Shown piece after piece: positions 57,369 to 64,000 of a stretch of DNA of 64,000 nucleotides; within the stretch, counting starts at the first letter, position 1, and the number at the start of each line of letters is the position of its first letter. The DNA lies in assembly GCA_949130495.1 (NCBI GenBank), contig OX422221.1:149753405-149817404 (forward strand). Reading direction: 5' to 3'. The position numbers and the translations under genes were made by a program. This DNA is from Sambucus nigra. Taxonomy: Eukaryota; Streptophyta; Magnoliopsida; Dipsacales; Adoxaceae. Below the pieces are notes generated by a model. The model searched no databases and was not told the origin of the DNA. It worked only from the letters and a program-made list of their open reading frames with translations.

Positions 57369-60262
57369 GTTTTGCCATCTAACACCGTGTTTTTTTACCA
57401 AAGTATTCTCAAATCGGGCGTCCCATGAACATGCGATTGGGTCCTACGAGAAACATTCATCTTGTGTGTGTTGTTGGAGCCTCTAACGGGGCTTCTTGGG
57501 GCTACTTTTGGGTTTCTCCCTCTAACGTAATCTTTTTAAGACTAAGTCTAGATATTTTCAAATTATCATCGTATTCTCAAACTAGGAGTTTTGTGACCAC
57601 GCGGTCAGTTCCTACGTGTTACATTGGTCCCGTGCGAGGTGTTGGTGCCTCTAACGAGGTCGTTTGAGGGTTATTTGTGGTTTCACCCTCTAATGCCATA
57701 TTTTCAAGCCTAAGTCTGGATATTTTCAAATTGTTGTCATATTCTCAAATCGGGAGTCACTTGACCACACGATCAGTTCCTGCGAGTTATATTGGTCCCA
57801 TGCGAGGTGTTGGTGCCTCTCACAAGGACGTTTGGGGTCAATTTTGAGTTTTGGTCCTTTAGCATAATGCTTTTTTACCTAAGCATAGATATTTCCAAAT
57901 TAGCATCGTATTCTCAAATTCAGAGTCTCGTCACCATGTGTTCAACTCAAATGGGTAACATTGGTCCCGTGCGAGGTGTTGTTGCCTCTCACGGGGCCAT
58001 TTGGGGTTTATTTCAGGGTTTCGCCCTCAAATGCCATGTTTGAAACTTGAGTCTAAATATTTTCAAATTATCATCTTATTCACAAATAGAGAGTCACGTG
58101 ACCACGCAGTTACTTCCTACGAGTTACATTGGTCCCGTACGATATGTCAGTGCCTCTCACAAGGACGTTTGGGGGTTGTTTCGAGGTTTGTCCCTCTAAC
58201 GTCATGTTTCTAATCCCAAGTCCTAATATTTTAAAATTATCATCGTATTCTCAAATTGGGAGTCCCGTGAGCATGCGATCAGGTCGAACGAGTTACATTT
58301 CTCCCGTGCGAGGTGTTGGTGCCTCTCACGGGGTCGTTTAGGGGTTATTTTGGGTTTTTTTCCCTCTATGGCCATGTTTTTAAGCCTAATTCTAGATAAT
58401 TTAAAATTATCATCGTATTCTCAAATCAAGAGTCCCATGATCGCGCAGTTAATTCCTATGAGTTACATTGGTCCCGTGCATTATGTTGTTGCCTCTCACG
58501 AGGCTGTTTGGGGGATGGTTCAGGGTTTCACAGTCTAATGCCATGTTTTTAATCCCAAGTTTATATATTTTCAAATTATCATGATATTCTCAATTCAAGA
58601 GTCCAATGACCTTGTGGTGAGTTCCTACTAGTTACATTGGTTATGTGCGAGGTTTTAGTGTCACTCAAGGGGCCATTTGGGGGTTGTTTCGGGGTTTCTC
58701 TGTCTAACCTAATGTTTTTAAGCCTAAGTTTAGATATTTTCAAATTATCATCATGTTCAAAAACTGGGAGTCCCGTGACCACACGGCCAGTTACTACAAG
58801 TTACATTGGTGTGGTGCGAGGTGTTGCTGCCTCTAAAGAAGTCATTTGGGGGCTATTTTGGGGTTTCACCCTCTAATGCCATGTTTTTTAGCCTAAGTCT
58901 AAATATTTTCAAATTATTGTCATATTCTCAAATCGGGAGTCCCATGACCACAGGTCCTGTTCTTACGAGTTATATTGGTCCCTCGCGAGGTGTTGGTGCC
59001 TCTCACGGCATCGTTTCAGGACTATTTTGGGTTTTGGACCTCTAACAGGATTAATTTAGCCTAAGTGCATATCTTATCAAATCATCGCCATATTCTCAGA
59101 TCAGGAGTCTCGTGACCATGCGTTCAGCTCCTACTAGTTATATTGGTCTCATACAAGGTGTTTTTGCCTCTCAAGGGGCCGTTTGGGAGTTTTTTTGGTG
59201 TTCTTCCCTCTAACGCCACGTTTTCAATCCCAAGTCTAAATGTTTTAAATTTATCATCAAATTCTCAAACCGAGAGTCTCGTGACCACACGGCAGGTCCA
59301 ACGAGGTACATTGGTCTCGTGCGAGGTGTTGGTGTCTCTCATGGGGCTGTTTACGGAATATTTTGGGTTTTTACCCTCTAATGCCATATTTTAAGCCTAA
59401 GTATAGATATTTTCAAATTATCATTGTATTCTCAAATCGGGAGTCACATAGCCACATGGTCTGTTACTACAGAATACATTCATCACGTGCAAGGTTTTAG
59501 TGCCACTTAAAGGTCATTTGGTGTTTTCAAATGATCTTCATATTCTCAAACTGGTCATCCCGTGACCACTCGGTATGTTCCTATGAGTTATATTAGTCCC
59601 ATACAAGGTGTCCATGCCTCTTATAGGACCGTTTGGGGGCTATTTCATGTTTGGGCCCTTTAATGACATGTATTTCAGTCTTACTAATATATTTTCAAAT
59701 TATCATCGTATTTTTAAATCGGGAGACCCGTGACCACATGGTCAGTTCCTACGAGTTATATAGGTCCCTTGTGAGGTGTTGGTGCCCCTCATGGGGCCGT
59801 TTGGGGGTTCTTTCAAGTTTTGGCCCTCTTAAGCTTTCTTTTTTAGCCTAACTCTAGATATTTTTAAATTATTGTCGTATTATCAAATTAGGAGTCTCGA
59901 GACCAGATTTTCAGCTCCTACGAGTAACATTGCTCCCTTTTGAGGTGATGTTGGCTCTCACAGGGCCGTTTGGGGGCTGTTTCGGGGTTTCTCCCTCTAA
60001 TGTCGTGTTTTTAATCCTAAGTCTAAATATTTTGAAATTATCATAGTATTCTCAAACCAAGAGTCCCATGACCACGCGATTAGTTCCTACGAATTACATT
60101 GGTCCCATGCAATGTGTTGCTGCCTCTCACGGGCCTGTTTGGAGGCTGTTTCGGGGTTTCACATTCTAATGCCATGTTTTTAAGCCTAAGTCTATATATT
60201 TTCAATTTATCATCATATTCTCAAATTGGGAGTCATGTTTTTAAGCCTAAGTCTAAAGACAT
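57369..60262. repeat. Satellite array A5
   Basis: The first ~1.3 kb matches A4 monomer by monomer (for example the tcctttagcataat variant and the cgatatgtcagtgcc variant). It extends ~17 monomers without another 1-kb block. Near 59,510-59,540 a monomer is shortened. At 60,234-60,262 it jumps from gggagtc to atgtttttaagcctaagtct before element 4 sequence. Confidence 0.9.
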
Positions 60263-60305
60263 GTACCGTAGGCCCTATTAAAAGTTTTATGGATCCCATC
60301 ACTTC

Positions 60306-60839
60306 TCAACGAGTATTATCGTAGTCACATACAAAAAAGAAGGTTGGAGCAAGGTCACTTTCCTTCAGTCCTATGCATTTGAAGGTTCTTAATGGGTAGA
60401 CATTCAAGGAGGACCCATTATCCACTAGAGAGAGCGGTACGATTTTCCCCATAACTTTGACGGAGATGTTGAGTGCATGATTGTGATTTGGCCCAATTCT
60501 GGGGATTTCTTCTTCGAAAAAGGATAGCCTTCGAGTAGAGGTCAAGGATCCGACTAAATTTATCGCCTTTTCTGGTGTGGTATAAGGAGCAACTGTGGGT
60601 CCAGTGAGCAACTTGATCAAAGCATTTCTTTACAGTTGGGAAGACATGAAAATCCCCTATAGATTGATGTTAGACTGAGTTTTATTTAGTTGATCGAGGA
60701 TCATGCTCTCATCGAGGGTCATCTCTGGCATCGAAAGGTTTTCAATGCCCTTCCCTTTGTTATTGGATGGTAGTAAGCTTGGGATTTGGTAATACCTCCC
60801 TGATCTGGTCATGTGATTTATTGAAGAAGGGAAGAACAT
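60306..60839 (-). pseudogene. Element 4 protease region
   Basis: HNHALNISVKVMGKIVPLSL then VDNGSSLNVYPLRTFKCIGL; upstream INHMTRSGRYYQIPSLLPSN and MPEMTLDESMILDQLNKTQS. It parallels element 3 at 31,560-32,080 and shows the same DNG active-site form. A stop and frame change near 60,650 break it. The coding region ends at the junction with satellite. Confidence 0.82.
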
Positions 60840-61237
60840 AAATCATATTTCCTCTTTGATCTCAGGTTATTTTGTCACCTTGTTTATTTCTCCGAGGAGT
60901 TATTCAAATGATATCATCCAACACATATCGACCACAGGGCCAGTCTTCTTTGAAGCTTTCTCTACATTTGAATCTTCAAATTCTTCCCCCATCCAGTGGC
61001 AATAATTTTATCTTTCCATGCAAAGTCAATGCACTTCACAACTTTAATTGCTTTTTTGTACATGTCCTCCCATTCTGCAGGGAGATATAATGGTTAAGGG
61101 ACTAGGTGACCTTGTAGCTTCAGAGTATCAAGTAACTCGTTCATACTGCAAATATTATTGGTTTGCCTGAATAATTTTTCCATGATCTGGAAAACATCAT
61201 CTAGGCTGACTTTATTGATTGGTACTACCCAATTATC

Positions 61238-62876
61238 TCACTCTCGGGCCCATTTCCCCGCTTCCAAGAACAGCGTATTGAACCTTCGACAATCAAAGAT
61301 CATCTGTGGGGGCAATTTCAACCTGAACTCTAGGAGTTGGTTTAACATGTCTGATAATTCCATACTTCCATTTTCAGAACCGGTGCGGATAACAATGCAT
61401 GCTCTGGTAAGGAGTGACAGAGCCTGACCGGCGAGGCTAACATGATGTAGCATGAAATATGGGAAAGTTTGGAGAGGTTTGGGAGAGTATATGGGTGTGA
61501 TTTGAGTCGAGGGATCAAATTCTGGGTTCATTTTTAAGGAGATAGCATTGGTATGATTTGGGAGTGGGTTGTGAGTAGTGTTTGGCTTAGGATTGGTTGG
61601 TGGGGCAATGGTACCCTGGTTAATTAGACCTTGGATTATGTTTCGGAGGTGAAACATTAATCGGTGGTATGGCGAGAAGTTTGGTGAAAGGGGCAATGGG
61701 CGTCTGCCTTGAATTTTCTTGGAAGTGGATTTAGCAATGGACAGGGATCCAAGAGTTTGATAAGGTTTCGGCTTAACAAGTATTGATAAACTTTGGAGAG
61801 GGGAGCATGGATCTCGGTGTATTACTTTTAGACTGGGACAGGGCAGCTTTCTGGTGCCCACGAGGTGGTTGGTTAAGAAATGTTAATGGTGGTTTAAACT
61901 CCAGCAGTGGTGGGATTGTCGTATTTTATGGGGGTGAAATGTTCGTACACTTTCTTTGGTTTAACTTATGTTTTAGCAAGACCTCCGCAATTTCTACTCT
62001 GGCTACTCTGAGATACCTAAAGTGGGGAAAATATTATCGTCCCATTGTTTCTCGGACATAGGGTAAGAAGTTTTTCTTTATTATGTTGACTTGTTCTTCC
62101 TAGAATGGCCGATTGGTCATGGTGGATGCTTTTTCCCTCCATTAAGCTATGAAGTTACTGAGTGATTCCCCAAAGTTCTATTTAAGCAGTTCTAAATCAC
62201 ACCGGGCGACCTTAAGCTCTTCATTGTATTTGTACCGCGACCTGAATTCTCGGGCTACATCCTCCCAGCTACGGATTCTGGACTCCTCGAGAGACAAAAA
62301 CCATCAGAGGGCACTATCTTTCAAATTTTTCTGAAATAATTAGGCCATCACTTCTTCAGAATCCCCTAGGAGAGTCATAGAATGGTGATAACTGTGAAGA
62401 TGAACAATCGGGGGTCCACTTCCTTCGAATTTCTTGAAATTTGGCATCTTGAACTTCTCGGATAACCTTTCCTTAGGATAATGAGATATGTGGGTGTAGT
62501 CCATGTAATTTCCAGATATTCTGACTTGGTCAAACTTCTTAGTTAGCATCTTGAGATCTTCTTTGACCTTGTTCAACTCTTTCGCTTTTGGATCAATGAT
62601 TATAGGCAAGTTAGCCCCAGGCTGGGTAAGGTTTGACATAGGAAGCTAGGCGAGTGGCGGCCCATTAGTAGGACGGGCACGTGGAGCATGCTGATACTCT
62701 TCGGGAACCCAAATAGTCTCGAGTGGACCCATAGCGCGAGTCCCTCGAGGAATAAGAACCTGGTTTTGTTGCATCTCTCGGACCTTATTCTGGAGGTTGT
62801 CAATCTTAGACACGAGCTGAGATAAAAATATCGTCAGATCTGGCTACACAATTGGTACTTGATATGTGTTCTCCAA
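61238..62876 (-). pseudogene. Element 4 gag
   Basis: Parallel to element 3 gag. The position of its start codon is TTG (62,874-62,876) before ENTYQVPIV and a stop, so initiation is lost. Recognisable parts: LVSKIDNLQNKVREMQQNQ, KVKEDLKMLTKKFDQVRISG (62,340-62,639), the gag core with SWEDVAREF-type residues near 62,250, then FHLRNIIQGLINQGTIAPP and LLEFRLKLPPQMIFDCRRFN (61,238-61,861). The zinc-knuckle Cys/His residues are largely lost (LMFHLRN where element 3 has QCFHLRN). Confidence 0.8.
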
Positions 62877-62928
62877 GGAAAGAGGATCGATAAATAAAGG
62901 AGAAATATTTTGGGACACGGCACTCAAC

Positions 62929-62950
62929 ATTATTATTATTATTATTGTTA

Positions 62951-62993
<43 letters not shown>
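62929..62993. repeat. (ATT)n microsatellite
   Basis: About 21 ATT units with two GTT interruptions in the element 4 leader. Element 3 has only a short ataataattataataatca at 29,280, so it expanded in this copy. The poly-Ile frames through it are artefacts. Confidence 0.93.
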
Positions 62994-62995
<2 letters not shown>

Positions 62996-63931
62996 TCTCA
63001 CTTTTATTAAATTCTCCTAAATGTAAAATGAAATGTCGGACGGGACCCAATCCAGGAAAACTTGGGTTTGTAACATATGCAAAGCTATGGTTGGTCTTGT
63101 AACCAGGTCACGGGCAGGGTCCCATTTTAAAACTGTGCAAAATTCTGGGTGGCAAGCCGACCCAAAATTTCGACAGAGTTTTGGGTCAAAACTGGCAATC
63201 TAACATTTGTGTCCTAGGCTTGACACCAATATGTGGGTATGTAGTTAGTTGGATGAATCATAAGGGGTTCCCCCCTTTGGCGTGAATTCCACGATATATG
63301 TCTTTGCTTTTGAGGGCAATCATATGTGTGGACAAGCCATTTTGATATAACTGAGTGTACCTGAATTGCCTCACTATATACCTCGTAGGGACAGTATGTC
63401 TGAGAGTGAATTCGATATACGTACGTGAACGAGTTCCCTGCGATATACCTCCCATCATGACTTCGATCAAGCGGTAAAATGTGGGGGAACCGTTGCATAT
63501 ACATCGAAGGTAATTGGCCAATGGAAGGTGAGAGTCTTATCGCTTAGGCTAACTGCGCCCTGCCGAACCAACTCCCATCACAAAGTAACCCCCAGTTATC
63601 GGACAAAATTTGGTCAATCACAATGCTATTGGTGATGTCGTGTAAATCATGCATGATTATCTTATTAGTATCTTATGATCAGTTTATCTTTCTGGATCAT
63701 GCCCAATAGGGAGCAAAGTATAAGTACCAATGGTATACCAAGTATGGATGGGTGATGCGTGCAACATGTGGATATGTGTGATCCTAGGTGCACATGGTGC
63801 ATAGTGTATATGGAGAACCTCCTATAAGTGTGTGATAAGCATAAGGTACACATGAAAAGGGGAACATGCAAAATAGGGCAATAAATAAGAAAATAAAACA
63901 CCCATGTAAATAGTCTAGCCCTCAAAATGGT
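62994..63931 (-). other. Element 4 leader
   Basis: Collinear on minus with element 3 leader 28,309-29,290. Includes the gtatatc-motif block (63,265-63,515). No gene was seen. Confidence 0.7.
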
Positions 63932-63949
63932 TCCCCAGCGGAGTCACCA
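63932..63949 (-). other. Primer binding site of element 4
   Basis: On minus TGGTGACTCCGCTGGGGA, one base after the LTR end. This is the better-preserved form of the element 3 site. Confidence 0.82.
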
Positions 63950-63950
63950 C

Positions 63951-64000
63951 TATGGCTATCCCTAATCCTCGTGGAGGGAGGGATATGGGAGTCGTCTCCG
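63951..64000 (-). repeat. Element 4 5' LTR, last 50 bp
   Basis: On minus the LTR ends tagggatagccata, matching the element 3 LTR ends (gatggacaca and gatggccata). The rest is beyond the window. Confidence 0.75.

Larger units (their letters stand above)
60263..64000 (-). mobile_element. Element 4: truncated relative of element 3
   Basis: Minus-strand copy of the element 3 family. From the right edge leftwards: LTR end, primer site, leader, gag, protease. Homology to element 3 stops in the protease region at about 60,270 (equivalent to ~32,116 of element 3, after gatccataaaact), so RT to 3' LTR are absent. No target-site duplication can be seen. It is either a broken insertion or a fragment joined to satellite by rearrangement. 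Confidence 0.85.

Noticed and set aside
62866..63102. Isoleucine-rich hydrophobic frames on both strands
   Set aside because: Translation of the (ATT)n microsatellite; not a membrane protein.
1..64000. tRNA or rRNA genes, telomere repeats and organelle DNA
   Set aside because: No cloverleaf-like, conserved rRNA or ttaggg-type runs were noticed by eye on either strand; a tRNA-specific scan was not possible here.

Overview
This window is plant nuclear DNA, most likely angiosperm pericentromeric or other heterochromatin. No host single-copy gene, tRNA, rRNA or CRISPR was seen. The evidence is a 168-169 bp tandem satellite, nested Ty3/gypsy LTR retrotransposons of plant lineages (a chromovirus-like remnant and Tat-like elements with two RNase H types), and plant-only domains carried by them: plant mobile domain, a DUF7745-like domain and the 'putative gypsy type transposon' domain. 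The species cannot be named from the sequence.

Layout. Satellite DNA fills 1-12,691 and 52,881-60,262. Four copies of a ~1.03 kb non-monomer block (S1-S4, starting at 3176, 10726, 53250 and 56338) interrupt the monomers. S3 plus its array and S4 plus its array form a higher-order repeat of about 3.09 kb. The satellite is split at 12,691 by a nest of three retrotransposons, whose boundaries can be read from target-site duplications. Element 1 (12,692-52,880, TSD tcttg) has ~3.27 kb LTRs and only ~3 kb of decayed interior. Element 2 (21,749-52,401, minus strand, TSD cccat/cccgt) sits in the 3' LTR of element 1. Element 3 (26,195-44,894, plus strand, TSD ataag) sits in a 129-bp tandem repeat of element 2. 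The insertion order is therefore satellite, element 1, element 2, element 3. A fourth element (60,263-64,000, minus strand), of the same family as element 3, runs off the right edge.

Genes. All gag-pol frames are broken by stops or frameshifts. Element 2 keeps a YVDD reverse transcriptase motif but has lost its gypsy-type RNase H. Element 3 has YVDH in place of YVDD. Elements 2 and 3 each carry, between pol and the 3' LTR, genes on the strand opposite to gag-pol with their own TATA boxes. Element 2 has one intron-containing gene with the 'gypsy type transposon' domain plus a coiled coil. Element 3 has two, a DUF7745-like gene and a multi-exon plant-mobile-domain gene. Each element also has a tandem array in this 3' region (129 bp with a 12-bp-stem hairpin in element 2; 80 bp built of two 40-bp halves in element 3).

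The least expected observations are the satellite higher-order repeat with its LTR-like 1-kb block, the antisense gene pair of element 3, and a near-palindrome (TTGCCGATCGGCAA) found near the LTR promoter and upstream of both antisense-gene TATA boxes. All comparisons were made by eye, and no database search was run.
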